Origin: JBGAJN01 sp044224905
Lineage (GTDB): Bacteria > Verrucomicrobiota > Verrucomicrobiia > Limisphaerales > JBGAJN01
Length of the DNA stretch: 64,000 bases
Direction: 5' to 3'
Assembly (NCBI GenBank): GCA_044224905.1
Contig: JBGAJN010000004.1
Span: forward strand, 682,001-746,000
Part shown: in pieces, positions 36,212 through 45,484 of the stretch
Layout of the letters: each line of letters begins with the position of its first letter
Numbering within the stretch: position 1 is the stretch's first letter
The notes under the pieces: model-generated
What the model was told of the DNA's origin: nothing
Databases searched by the model: none
The model's input: the letters and a program-made list of their open reading frames with translations, nothing else
Translations under genes and position numbers: made by a program

Positions 36212-39200
36212 TTGGCGCGCAATTTTGAGACGCTGCAGAAGCTTCCAATCGCATATCACCACGTGCAAACCGCCTACTCCAGTCCATGCCTCGTCGTATG
36301 GGTCCGATACGTCGTGATCACGCTGCTGATTCAGTGTGGCCACCTTTCCGCGCCCGCCGCGCCGGTAACCTTGACGGACAATGGCCAGCCCAAGGCGGTG
36401 ATTCTCACGCGACCCAGTCCGCCGGGTTATTTGTTGTTGGCTGCACAGGAACTGCAGGAACATGTTCAACGGATTTCCGGGGCCACCTTGCCGATCAATG
36501 TCGTGGGCACGGAAGCGAGCTATCCCGGGCTCAACCGTGTTTACGTCGGCTCCAGCACGGCGACCAGCGGGGCCGGCGTGAGCACGGCGGGACTTGATCT
36601 GGAGTATTATGTCATTCGTACGATCAGCACGAATCTCTATATCGTCGGCCGGGATGGTGGCGCCGATGTATGGTGGGACTTGAACGACTGCCAACCGGGC
36701 AGCATGTTCGGCGTTTATCACTTGCTGGGTGACGTGCTTAAGACGCGCTGGCTGTGGCCCGGCGAACTAGGGACACACGTGACCAATAGTCCTTCCGTCG
36801 TGGTGCCCGACTTGAACCTCACCAACGGCCCCGCGCTCGTGCAGCGAAAGTATCGCACCCCGCGAATCGGCACTTACCTCAACAACGTCACCAATTACGG
36901 TTTCGGCGTGCCGGTCATACCGACGAACAGCGTTCGCAAAACGGAACTCGCGATGGATGAATTGCGTTGGTTGCGCCGGATGCGCATGGGCACCCGGAAG
37001 GAACCGGCGTTCGGCCATTATTTCACACAATGGTGGTCGCTCTACGGCACGAATCATCCCGAGTATTTTGCGGAGTTGCTCCCCGGTCGATCGCAGCCGC
37101 ATCCGGGCGCCACCCTCACAAAACAACACGTCAGTTCAACCAATGTGTGGCAACAGCGCATCGACGAATGGCTTGCCGCAGGTGCCGGAAACAACGTGAA
37201 CGTCTGCCCCAACGACAGCCGCAGCTTCTGCGTCTGCACCAACTGCCTGGCGTGGGATCGCCCCGCACAAACGCCGTTGACCGTCTTTGATTCGAGCGAT
37301 GCGCGCCTTGGCGATCGCTACGCCCGCTTCTACGCAGAAATCGCCAACCGCGTCAAATTGATCAACTCCAACGCCACGGTGTTCGGCTATGCTTACGACG
37401 TGTATCGCTACGCACCGTTGGAGGCGACCGTTCCCAGCAATGTGGCGCTCGCCTATATTCCCGGCGCGCCGAGCGATACATTGCTCGACGGCATTGCCGA
37501 AACGGAAACCAACATCCTCGGCTGGATAGCGCATGGTTGCACCCAGATGTATCTCCGACCGAACTGGATGTTGTCCGCGCACGCCGGACCCGAGTGGCCC
37601 ACACGACGGGTGGGTGAACATTTCAAACGCCTGCTCGCCAGCGGTAACATCAAGGGCTTCGACTCGGACAGCACGTGCGGAAGCTACGCAAGCTTCGGCC
37701 TCTATTATTACCTGATCTGCCGATTGATCGCGGAGCCGACCTTGTCGATCGATGCGATCCTTAATGAGTACTGCTCCGCGTTTGGCAGCGCCGCCAGCAA
37801 AGTGCGCGACTACCTCAGCTACTGGGAGAACTTCATCAACAATCAAGCGGACGCCGGCAACACGGATATTCTCGGCTACTCCTCCTGCGTTCCGGCGTAC
37901 GGCAGCACCTACACGGACTATGCGTTCGACGGCGCGCTGCAAATTCTCGCGGAAGCCGCCGCTACGCTCGCCCCGTCGGAAACCAACGCCGCGGCGCGTC
38001 TCGAATTTCTGAAGGTTGCTTGCCTCCACGGCCGACTCACGGCGCAGGCAATTGCGCTGGTCGACCCGCTTGTGTCGCTGGCAAATAATCCACGCGCCGA
38101 AAAGGCGATGCGCTCGCTGCTCGCCTTTCGCAATCAATACGCCGAATCGTTCGCGGTTTGGCGCGAGTGGATGATCGACCGCGAGAGCCTCGTTCCCGGC
38201 ATGCAGTCGTACTGGTCGGCGATCCTGGCTACACCTGATGTGGGCAATGGTTCGAATGTGGGCGCGTTTGCCGAAACCAATGGTACAGTCGTCGTCGAGG
38301 CGGAACATTTTACCGCCGCGTATGCGGGCACGAGCCTAGCCACCGGCATGACTTGGCAAGTCACTATGTCCGTCACCGGCGCGGTCGGCACCTGCATGGA
38401 ATCACAACCCAATCCCGGGCTCGGAACGGGTGCCGGCACCTACGGTCCGCGGCTGGATTTCAAAATCGATTTCCACACAGCGGGCACTTACTACGTGTTT
38501 GTCCGCATGCCGAGCCTTGCCGGCGGTGACAACTCGATCAACGTGGGACTCGACGGACAATTCGTCGCCGATCGCTTGGAGAACAACGCCGGACGGTGGG
38601 TGTGGCTAACATCGGGCTCCAGCGGCATCGTTACTCTGAACATCGCCACTCCAGGCGTGCGCACGTTTAACATCTGGATGCGCGAAGACGGCGTCATCGT
38701 CGACCGCTTTCTTCTCACCACCAACAGCGCCTACACGAATCCCGGCACCAATGCCGGCCCAGCGGAAAGCGCGATCCGCGGCGGCACGGAACATCTGCTC
38801 ACTGTCGTGAATGGGTCGGGTGACGGCTCCTACGGGGAATTCAGTCCCATCACGGTGACGGCGAATACACCCGCAGTCGACTACGTGTTCGATCGTTGGA
38901 TCGGGGCGACACAGTACGTGGCCAACACACTCGCAGCCACAACCATCGTCAGCATGGCCACCCAAGACATCGCCGTCACCGCGACATTTAAGCTAAGTCC
39001 GGCTGTGGACTCGGATGGCGACGGCATTCGCGACTCCTGGGAGATCACTCACTTCAACAACCTCACTTCCGCCAACGCAACCTCCGATTCCGACGGCGAC
39101 GGTTTCACAGACTTGGAGGAATTCCTCGCCGGCACGCTGCCCACGAACGGACTCTCGCATCTCCAAATTGTCGAAATTACCAACGGTGCAAACGGACAGG

Positions 39201-39379
39201 TAAATTTGAAATGGGACGCCATCGCTGGAAAAACCTACACGCTTCTCACCCGTTCTGATCTTCAGACCGGCACTTGGACGCCTCTCGCCGTCGGGATTCC
39301 CGGAGCCGCCCCGTTCTGCACTTACAGTCTGCCACTGCTACCCGCAACCCGCGGCTACGTCATGGTTCGTGCGGAGTAG
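36212..39379 (+). CDS. Large secreted DUF4838 glycoside-hydrolase-like protein
   Basis: Up to 1055 residues. An N-terminal domain (LLLAAQELQEHVQRISGATLPI) resembles the small domain in front of GH20/GH67 catalytic barrels. It is followed by a DUF4838-type barrel (~200-560, containing NVCPNDSRSFCVCTNC). A helical segment comes next, then a carbohydrate-binding region (VVVEAEHFTAAYAG, ~690-850), an InlB-like repeat (DYVFDRWIGATQYVAN), two calcium-type loops (DSDGDGIRDSW and DSDGDGFTDLEEF) and a terminal domain. The start is unclear: the frame opens with TTG at 36212, and GTG codons at 36263 and 36316 are alternatives around the hydrophobic signal region. It probably acts on a complex glycan outside the cell. 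Confidence 0.75.
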   Translation: MARNFETLQKLPIAYHHVQTAYSSPCLVVWVRYVVITLLIQCGHLSAPAAPVTLTDNGQPKAVILTRPSPPGYLLLAAQELQEHVQRISGATLPINVVGTEASYPGLNRVYVGSSTATSGAGVSTAGLDLEYYVIRTISTNLYIVGRDGGADVWWDLNDCQPGSMFGVYHLLGDVLKTRWLWPGELGTHVTNSPSVVVPDLNLTNGPALVQRKYRTPRIGTYLNNVTNYGFGVPVIPTNSVRKTELAMDELRWLRRMRMGTRKEPAFGHYFTQWWSLYGTNHPEYFAELLPGRSQPHPGATLTKQHVSSTNVWQQRIDEWLAAGAGNNVNVCPNDSRSFCVCTNCLAWDRPAQTPLTVFDSSDARLGDRYARFYAEIANRVKLINSNATVFGYAYDVYRYAPLEATVPSNVALAYIPGAPSDTLLDGIAETETNILGWIAHGCTQMYLRPNWMLSAHAGPEWPTRRVGEHFKRLLASGNIKGFDSDSTCGSYASFGLYYYLICRLIAEPTLSIDAILNEYCSAFGSAASKVRDYLSYWENFINNQADAGNTDILGYSSCVPAYGSTYTDYAFDGALQILAEAAATLAPSETNAAARLEFLKVACLHGRLTAQAIALVDPLVSLANNPRAEKAMRSLLAFRNQYAESFAVWREWMIDRESLVPGMQSYWSAILATPDVGNGSNVGAFAETNGTVVVEAEHFTAAYAGTSLATGMTWQVTMSVTGAVGTCMESQPNPGLGTGAGTYGPRLDFKIDFHTAGTYYVFVRMPSLAGGDNSINVGLDGQFVADRLENNAGRWVWLTSGSSGIVTLNIATPGVRTFNIWMREDGVIVDRFLLTTNSAYTNPGTNAGPAESAIRGGTEHLLTVVNGSGDGSYGEFSPITVTANTPAVDYVFDRWIGATQYVANTLAATTIVSMATQDIAVTATFKLSPAVDSDGDGIRDSWEITHFNNLTSANATSDSDGDGFTDLEEFLAGTLPTNGLSHLQIVEITNGANGQVNLKWDAIAGKTYTLLTRSDLQTGTWTPLAVGIPGAAPFCTYSLPLLPATRGYVMVRAE

Positions 39380-39420
39380 TTCATGCCACAGGGGCAACCA
39401 AACACCGCCACCGAGCAACC

Positions 39421-40323
39421 TCACGTCAGTCCGTGTTCGATCATCTTCTTCCGCAGAAACTCGGCGGACTCGCGAAGGTGGGCCATACCCACCGTTCCAT
39501 CTTCGCCATCTTCGATGCTGATCCACCCGCTGAACCCAACGCTCTTGAGGATTGAAAAAATCCGGCCGTAATCGTTTAAGCCGCGCCCAATTACGCCGTG
39601 TTTCAAAATTGGCGCGTAGCCAGCGTGCGGATGCGCCTCCAGTTTCCGCAAGTCCTCCGCGGTGCCGCCTTCGAAATAGCGATCACTGGCGTGCAATGTT
39701 ACGACGCGATCTTTCACTGCATCGAGCAGGGCAATCGGATCGTCGCCGGCGATGATCGCGTTGGATGGATCGTAGTTCACGCCGAACCACGGGCAGCGCG
39801 GAATGGCGTCCAGCAGCGCGAGGAACACATCCATCTTTTGCGCGAACTCAGGAAACTGCCAGTAACCGTCCTTGTAATGATTTTCCAGGATCAGGGTGAC
39901 GCCGTGCTTTTCCGCGTGCGGCAGAAGCGACGTGATACAATCCGCGGCCATCCTAATGCCATCGTCGCGCGTGACCTCGGCGCGACGCTGCCCGCTGAGG
40001 ACGCGACAAAAACGTCCGCCCAACGCAGCGGTAACTTCAATGGCGCGCTTTTCCTTTTCAACTTCACGTCGTCGCGCCGCTGCATCGGGAATGGTGAAGT
40101 CCGGCGAGTAACACATCATCGGCATCGTCAGTCCATGAGATTCAATGCGTGCGCGAAGTTTTTTAACCGCCACTTCGTCGTCCGCTGGAACGAAGCCCCA
40201 ATAAAATTCCAACCCGTCCACATCCAGTTCCGTCGCCGCCAGATCAATCCACTGCTCCACGCTCATTGAACGAGTCACGACGAGATCGTTCAGGAAACAT
40301 TTGGGAAAAGCCGCAAGTGGCAT
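39421..40323 (-). CDS. Sugar phosphate isomerase/epimerase-family TIM barrel
   Basis: 300 residues of the xylose-isomerase-like AP-endonuclease-2 superfamily. Visible metal-ligand regions are VTLILENHYKD, WFGVNYDPSNAI, VVTLHASD and WISIEDGEDG, which supply the E, D, H and E that coordinate a divalent cation. GGGAGG lies just before the ATG at 40323, the best ribosome site in this cluster. It follows the DUF1501 gene after an 18-base gap and is probably the last gene of the PSD1/DUF1501 operon, where it would rearrange a sugar or polyol taken from outside. Substrate is unknown. Confidence 0.85.
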   Translation of the reverse strand: MPLAAFPKCFLNDLVVTRSMSVEQWIDLAATELDVDGLEFYWGFVPADDEVAVKKLRARIESHGLTMPMMCYSPDFTIPDAAARRREVEKEKRAIEVTAALGGRFCRVLSGQRRAEVTRDDGIRMAADCITSLLPHAEKHGVTLILENHYKDGYWQFPEFAQKMDVFLALLDAIPRCPWFGVNYDPSNAIIAGDDPIALLDAVKDRVVTLHASDRYFEGGTAEDLRKLEAHPHAGYAPILKHGVIGRGLNDYGRIFSILKSVGFSGWISIEDGEDGTVGMAHLRESAEFLRKKMIEHGLT

Positions 40324-40341
40324 GGCACCTCCCTACCCCGC

Positions 40342-41733
40342 TTACGCGAGCAACCCCTTCACGACATTGCCCGCGATGTCCGTCAGACGGAAGTCGCGAC
40401 CGCCGTGGCGATACGTGAGCTTCTCGTGATTCAGCCCGAGCAGATGGAGGATCGTCGCGTGAAAATCGTGGACGTGACAGGGATCCTTGGCAACTTCCAT
40501 TCCGTAGTCGTCGCTCTCGCCGTAAACAATCCCGGACTTCGCACCACCACCCGCAAGCCACGAGGAAAAAACCTGCGCCTGATGCTCACGCCCTTTCGCT
40601 CCCCGTTGGGCGCTGAACGGCGTCCGGCCGAATTCCGTGGTCCATACGACCAGCGTGTCTTTGAGCAAATCGCGCGATTTCAAATCCTTCAACAGCGCGG
40701 CAATCGCCTGATCCACGTTCTTCGCGCGCGGTTCGTGATCAGCAATGTCGCCGTGGGAATCCCAGTTTGCATTCGATCCCGAATCGATTAATTCCACAAA
40801 CCGCACGCCTCGCTCGATCAACCGTCGGGCTACGATACATTGCCACCCGAAGCCGCGCGTACCGCCGCGTTCAAGTCCGTAAAGTTTCAATGTGGCGTCG
40901 GTTTCCCTGGCGAGGTCAAACGCCGCTGGCGCTTCCATCTGCATGCCGAACGCGGTCTCAAACGATCGCATGCGCGCGCCGAGCACCGGATCGGTTGCGC
41001 GCGCTTGCTGATGGCGACGATTCATCGTCTGCATCAAATCGAGCTGGAGCCGCTGCAACTCCGCCGGCCGCAGGCGCGCCGTGAGATTCGGGATCGGCTC
41101 GGTGCCCGGAGTTACGCGCGTGCCCTGATGCTCTGCCGGAAGAAAGTCTGACGACCACACTTGCCCGCCCGCGTACGGTAGATACGGCGCGAGGACGACG
41201 AACGACGGAAGGTTTTGGTTCACCGTGCCCAGCCCGTAGCTCACCCAGGATCCGATGCTCGGCCGCGCGAACGTCACCGAGCCGGTGTGCATGCCGAGCG
41301 TCGCTTCGAAGTGATTGCCGTGGTCACCTTTCATCGAGCGGATCAACGCGATGTCATCAACACAGCCGCTCAAGTGCGGAAACAATTCAGTCACTTCGGT
41401 GCCGCACTTGCCGTGCGCTTCGAAACCCCACGGCGACTGTTGCAAATACTGCAACGTCTTCGCGCCCGGATAAGGTGGAATTTCTTTTCCGTGGCTTTCG
41501 TAGAGCTTCGGCTTCGGATCCCACGAGTCCACGTGCGACACGCCGCCGCTCATGTAGAGAAAGATCACGCGCTTTGCTTTCGCCGGAAAGTGCGGCGTTT
41601 TGGGCGACAACGGACCGGCGGAACCGCCATCCTTCGCGAGCAGGTCAGCCACAATCGCTGGAAACAACATCGAACCCGTCACCAACGATCGCAGAGCCGT
41701 GCGACGATTGATGTTGGTTGAAAAAGCGTTCAT
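40342..41733 (-). CDS. DUF1501 protein (Tat-exported), second copy
   Basis: 463 residues from the ATG at 41733. A Tat-like leader (NRRTALRSLVTGSMLFPAI) indicates folded export. The core is an alkaline-phosphatase/sulfatase-like fold: RVIFLYMSGGVSHVDSWDPKP, then GDHGNHFEATLGMHTGS, and VVWTTEFGRTPFSAQRGAKGREHQ. DUF1501 proteins almost always follow a PSD1/DUF1549/DUF1553 gene in Planctomycetes and Verrucomicrobia, as here (19-base gap), and their reaction is still unassigned. It is clearly homologous to the first copy at 45485 (same EFGRTP and HDFHATILHLLGL motifs). Confidence 0.9.
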   Translation of the reverse strand: MNAFSTNINRRTALRSLVTGSMLFPAIVADLLAKDGGSAGPLSPKTPHFPAKAKRVIFLYMSGGVSHVDSWDPKPKLYESHGKEIPPYPGAKTLQYLQQSPWGFEAHGKCGTEVTELFPHLSGCVDDIALIRSMKGDHGNHFEATLGMHTGSVTFARPSIGSWVSYGLGTVNQNLPSFVVLAPYLPYAGGQVWSSDFLPAEHQGTRVTPGTEPIPNLTARLRPAELQRLQLDLMQTMNRRHQQARATDPVLGARMRSFETAFGMQMEAPAAFDLARETDATLKLYGLERGGTRGFGWQCIVARRLIERGVRFVELIDSGSNANWDSHGDIADHEPRAKNVDQAIAALLKDLKSRDLLKDTLVVWTTEFGRTPFSAQRGAKGREHQAQVFSSWLAGGGAKSGIVYGESDDYGMEVAKDPCHVHDFHATILHLLGLNHEKLTYRHGGRDFRLTDIAGNVVKGLLA

Positions 41734-41752
41734 GAGAACAGTCGCTCGCGGC

Positions 41753-44266
41753 TCAATCGACGCAGATGAATTCGTTGCTGCCGAGCACCGCTTGAACATA
41801 GCCCGCCCAAGCTTTCAGGTCGAGTTGGCCTTCCGCGATACCCGCGGCTTTTCCTTTGAGCCGGAAATTCTTCAAGAACTCCAGACCGTCGCGGACTTCG
41901 CTTTTCGTGGCCGGACGACTAAACGCCAGCCAGTGAGCGCGTTCGATGCGCGCACGATCCTCGCCCGATTCCTGCATCAAGCGCGCGCTCAGATAGATTG
42001 CCATTTGCTCGACGAAGACGTCATTCATCATGAACAACGCCTGCAACGGCGTCGTGCTCACCAATCGACTGCCGGTGCTCGCGTTGGCGTCTGCACCGTC
42101 GAAGGTGGCAAAGAACGGATGTTTACGAATCCTTTGCTGCATGAGGTAAACACTCCGCTGGCGGTGGTCATACGTCGCGGTAAAGGCGTTGTGTTGTGAG
42201 TAGCTCCAGCGACTCTCCGGCGGAAACGGATGCGCCACGCCCATGTTTGGGTCGAGTTGCCCCGCGACTTCAAGCAGGGTGTCGCGAATAATTTCCGCAT
42301 CGAGACGCTGGCGATTGAAACGCCACAACAGGTCGTTGCCCGGATCGACTTCGGCGGGCGAAGCGCCCGCAGCCCTGATTCCCCACTGCGCGGCATGACG
42401 CGGGGAGTAGATCAGCGCCCGCCGGTTCGCATTGCTGCTGCGCTGATACGTTTCCGACATAAGAATGATCCGGTGCATCGCTTTGATCGACCAGCCTTGC
42501 TGAATGAATTGGCTTGCCAGGAAATCAAGCAACTCCGGATGCGTCGGCGCGCGACCTTGTTTACCAAAATCATTCGGGGTCGCCACAAGGCCCTTTCCGA
42601 AATGATGCTGCCAGATGCGATTCACCATCACGCGCGCGGTCAACGGATTCGCCGGACTGGCGATCCATTCGGCGAGTTGGAGCCGGCCGCTCCCGGGAAA
42701 ATTTTCGGGCAACCGCTGCCCGCCGAGCACCTGCAAGAATCCGCGCGGCACGGCTTCACCGAGGTTGTTCGGCTCACCGCGCCGCTGCAAATGCGCGTCC
42801 TTCGGCGTTCCCTCAGTCACCGCATAGGCGTTGTCGGGAATCGGCATATCGTCCATCACCGCCTCCCGCTCTCGGTTGGCTTTTTGCAATTCCGAGTCGA
42901 TTTCCTGGATGCGTCCCGGGTTCAACGCTGCATCGCCCGGCTTTGAAGTTAGTGCGGCTTTTTCCAGTGTCAGCGCCTTGATTCGTGCATCGAGTTGTGC
43001 AAGTCCGACCGTGAACGGAAACAACAATGCATCCGTATCCACCTGCGGCACGAGCGGGACAAAATCCCTCTGATGTTTGTCCGTCTCCGAACCGGGGAAC
43101 GGGTAGCGCGTGCTGTTGAAAATGCCGTAGAGCGCGTAGTAATCGCGCGTCGAAATCGGATCAAACTTGTGATCGTGACAGCGCGCGCAACTGACGGTAA
43201 GTCCGAGCATCGCTTTGCCAACCACGTCAATTGTGTCCTCAATCGTGAGATGCCGTTCGTCGCTAACGCCGAATCTCCGGGCGGACGCGATGAACCCCGT
43301 AGCCACAATATTATCCCGCCGCTCGAGTTCATTGGTGAATGGCAGCAAGTCGCCGGCGATCTGCTCTTTGAGAAATCGATCGTAAGGCTTGTCCGCATTG
43401 AACGAATCCAGAACGTAGTTGCGATACTTGTAAGCCTGCGGAATCGGAAAATCCGAACTGTCGCCCGCAGTATCGGCATAGCGCACCACATCGAGCCAAT
43501 GCCGCCCCCAGCGCTCACCGTATTGCGGTGAAGCCAGCAACCGTTCGATCACGCGGGCAAAGGCAACGGGACTCTGATCTGCGAGAAAAGCCCGCACCTC
43601 CTCAGGCGCCGGGGGCAAGCCGATCAGATCAAACGTTACTCGGCGGATGAGCGTAAGCTTATCGGCGGGCGGCGCGGGTTGAAGGTCCTTCTCTTCCAAC
43701 TTGGCCGCAATGAAATGATCGATCGGGTTGAGCGACCTCGATTTTGACGACGGCACGATGGGCGCGCGCAGCGACTGGAACGACCAGAAATTCTTCGCAA
43801 CGTTAAAATCCACCTGATACTTCGCCACGGGGGCCACGCCAATTTCCTCGCGCGGATCGGGAGCGCCACGGCGAATCCATTCTTCCAGAACCTTCACCTC
43901 TTCGCTTCGCAGTCGGTGCTTCGGCGGCATCTGCAGATCATCCTTTTGATAGCGTACGGCTTCGATCAGGCGGCTCTTGGCCGGTTCACCCACAACCAAC
44001 GACGGGCCATGATCACCGCCACGCAAAACTGCCGCCCGCGAATCGAGCAGCAGACCGCCTTTCGCCTGCTTACCTGCGCTGTGACATTCGTAGCACTGAT
44101 CGACAAGGATTGGTCGGACGTGTTTCTCGAAGAACTCCAGATCCCCGGGCTTTACGGGAGCGGCAACAATTCGCAAAACCGAGCACAGCAACAGAATCCC
44201 GACGGAGGTTCCTCGCCAAACTCTCCGGGTGAGCGGGCTTAAATCTAAGTCACGAAGCGTTTCCAT
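41753..44266 (-). CDS. PSD1 cytochrome c / DUF1549 / DUF1553 protein, second copy
   Basis: 837 residues from the ATG at 44266. After a membrane or signal segment (GTSVGILLLCSVLRIVAA) comes a PSD1-type cytochrome domain with the haem site CYECH (VRPILVDQCYECHSAGKQAKGG) and DLQMPP. DUF1549 follows (WGRHWLDVVRYADTAG, with CARCHDHKFDPI as a second CxxCH site), then DUF1553 (NPLTARVMVNRIWQHHFGKG, PLQALFMMND). This layout is typical of Planctomycetes and Verrucomicrobia. The protein likely handles electrons in extracytoplasmic polymer breakdown with DUF1501, a role inferred from genomic association only. Unlike the first copy it has no inserted beta domain. Confidence 0.9.
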   Translation of the reverse strand: METLRDLDLSPLTRRVWRGTSVGILLLCSVLRIVAAPVKPGDLEFFEKHVRPILVDQCYECHSAGKQAKGGLLLDSRAAVLRGGDHGPSLVVGEPAKSRLIEAVRYQKDDLQMPPKHRLRSEEVKVLEEWIRRGAPDPREEIGVAPVAKYQVDFNVAKNFWSFQSLRAPIVPSSKSRSLNPIDHFIAAKLEEKDLQPAPPADKLTLIRRVTFDLIGLPPAPEEVRAFLADQSPVAFARVIERLLASPQYGERWGRHWLDVVRYADTAGDSSDFPIPQAYKYRNYVLDSFNADKPYDRFLKEQIAGDLLPFTNELERRDNIVATGFIASARRFGVSDERHLTIEDTIDVVGKAMLGLTVSCARCHDHKFDPISTRDYYALYGIFNSTRYPFPGSETDKHQRDFVPLVPQVDTDALLFPFTVGLAQLDARIKALTLEKAALTSKPGDAALNPGRIQEIDSELQKANREREAVMDDMPIPDNAYAVTEGTPKDAHLQRRGEPNNLGEAVPRGFLQVLGGQRLPENFPGSGRLQLAEWIASPANPLTARVMVNRIWQHHFGKGLVATPNDFGKQGRAPTHPELLDFLASQFIQQGWSIKAMHRIILMSETYQRSSNANRRALIYSPRHAAQWGIRAAGASPAEVDPGNDLLWRFNRQRLDAEIIRDTLLEVAGQLDPNMGVAHPFPPESRWSYSQHNAFTATYDHRQRSVYLMQQRIRKHPFFATFDGADANASTGSRLVSTTPLQALFMMNDVFVEQMAIYLSARLMQESGEDRARIERAHWLAFSRPATKSEVRDGLEFLKNFRLKGKAAGIAEGQLDLKAWAGYVQAVLGSNEFICVD

Positions 44267-44347
44267 CAGCGGCACAAAACGTCCAACAGTTTATGCCGGA
44301 ACACATCCATCCCGCAAGCGACCTGACGAAACTTAAACGCGCTCGGG

Positions 44348-45310
44348 CTACTTTTTCCCCTTGGCCGCCTTCGCCGCCTTCGCCGCGGGGGCGGCCTTGA
44401 CGTCAAGGTTGCGATTCAAGTCAGCGTCGTCGAATTTCACGGGCGCGCCGTCGGCGGGAACTTCGACTCCGGCGGTCCAGAGAATGCCATTAACCACGAC
44501 TTTGCGCTGGCTCGCGTAGCTCCAGCTCTTGTGAATATCGGCGCCCGTGAAACCGAAACCACGACCGCCCTTCGGACGTTCATAGGCCCACGCGATGATT
44601 TCATCACGGCCGGCGTGTTTCTTCGCATCTGCGGAGGAACGACCTTTGTCAGGAACTTGACCGACAAGTAGCGGCGTGAAGCCCTTGCCTTCGGCGAAAT
44701 GGAGATTGAACAGCCAACCATCGCCTGGAGCCGCGAATGCCTGCGCGCCACGCAACGCCGGATGTCCGGTGGCCGTGGGCTTCAAATCCATGTCCCAATG
44801 CCCGCGCGAACCGATGTCGCTGTGGAAGACGCCGCCGAGCCAGCCCTTCACCTTCTCGGCGTCCGGACCGGCGGGAAAATCTACTGCTTGATGCAGGAGC
44901 ACGGAGCCCACGCCCGAATCCATCATCGCGCTGAACTTCGCCCAGCGGGTGGGTTCGATGAACGGCTGCTTCCCGCCGCCGTCGCCGTAGTAAATGATCG
45001 TCTTCGCGCCATTGAGGACGGCCTCGTTCTTCGGCCAATCGCGCGCCATCACGGGCCATACGCCGGGCGTCTGTTTGAGCAAGTTCATCAACAGCGCGCA
45101 GCCGGCGAAGTATTCGTGAGCCATCGCCTTGCTGCTCGGTCCGCCGGCGAGTAGGACAATCTTGGTCAGCTTCGCATCGGGTGAATCCACTTCGAGCGGG
45201 ACGCCGGATTGATCGTGCGGATCGGCGGCGAACAGGGAGAACGTGGAAAGAAGGGAAACGAGGACAACGACCAGTGAGCTTCGAACATCGAACTTCGGAG
45301 TGTGCGTCAT
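44348..45310 (-). CDS. Secreted ThuA-domain protein
   Basis: 320 residues from the ATG at 45310 (MTHTPKFDVRSSLVVVLVSL gives the signal peptide). An ATG at 45364 would add a low-complexity leader (IEHRSSNIEHRTTR) that comes from a noncoding repeat, so it is disfavoured. The ThuA domain shows TKIVLLAGGPSSKAMAHEY, TIIYYGDGGGKQPF, GGVFHSDIGSRGHWD and RGFGFTGADIHKSW. ThuA proteins are glutamine-amidotransferase-like and linked to sugar (trehalose) use. The C-terminus is a lysine/alanine tail (AAKAAKAAKGKK). It lies between the two PSD1/DUF1501 pairs on the same strand. Confidence 0.85.
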   Translation of the reverse strand: MTHTPKFDVRSSLVVVLVSLLSTFSLFAADPHDQSGVPLEVDSPDAKLTKIVLLAGGPSSKAMAHEYFAGCALLMNLLKQTPGVWPVMARDWPKNEAVLNGAKTIIYYGDGGGKQPFIEPTRWAKFSAMMDSGVGSVLLHQAVDFPAGPDAEKVKGWLGGVFHSDIGSRGHWDMDLKPTATGHPALRGAQAFAAPGDGWLFNLHFAEGKGFTPLLVGQVPDKGRSSADAKKHAGRDEIIAWAYERPKGGRGFGFTGADIHKSWSYASQRKVVVNGILWTAGVEVPADGAPVKFDDADLNRNLDVKAAPAAKAAKAAKGKK

Positions 45311-45400
45311 TCGGGTGGTTCGGTGTTCAATGTTCGATGATCGGTGTTCGATTTTGGGTTTCATATTTGGAAATTCTATTCGAGTGGTGATGTCCGAGCG
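45275..45400. repeat. Short dispersed repeat (gaacatcgaac-type)
   Basis: Iterations of tcgaacatcgaac and its complement (ttcaatgttcgatg, cggtgttcgatt) lie across the 5' end of the ThuA gene and its leader. A related cgtaaatcgtaactcgtaaat stretch lies at 54374-54394 before the dihydrolipoamide dehydrogenase gene. Such short words recur between genes in this phylum; the function is unknown. Confidence 0.5.
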
Positions 45401-45484
45401 CGAGTTTGGCGTGAGTCGCTCGGTGTTTTTCGTCCCTGTTCCCTTGAGATTCAAAACTGCCAGCGCAGCGCCGACGGTGCTTTG

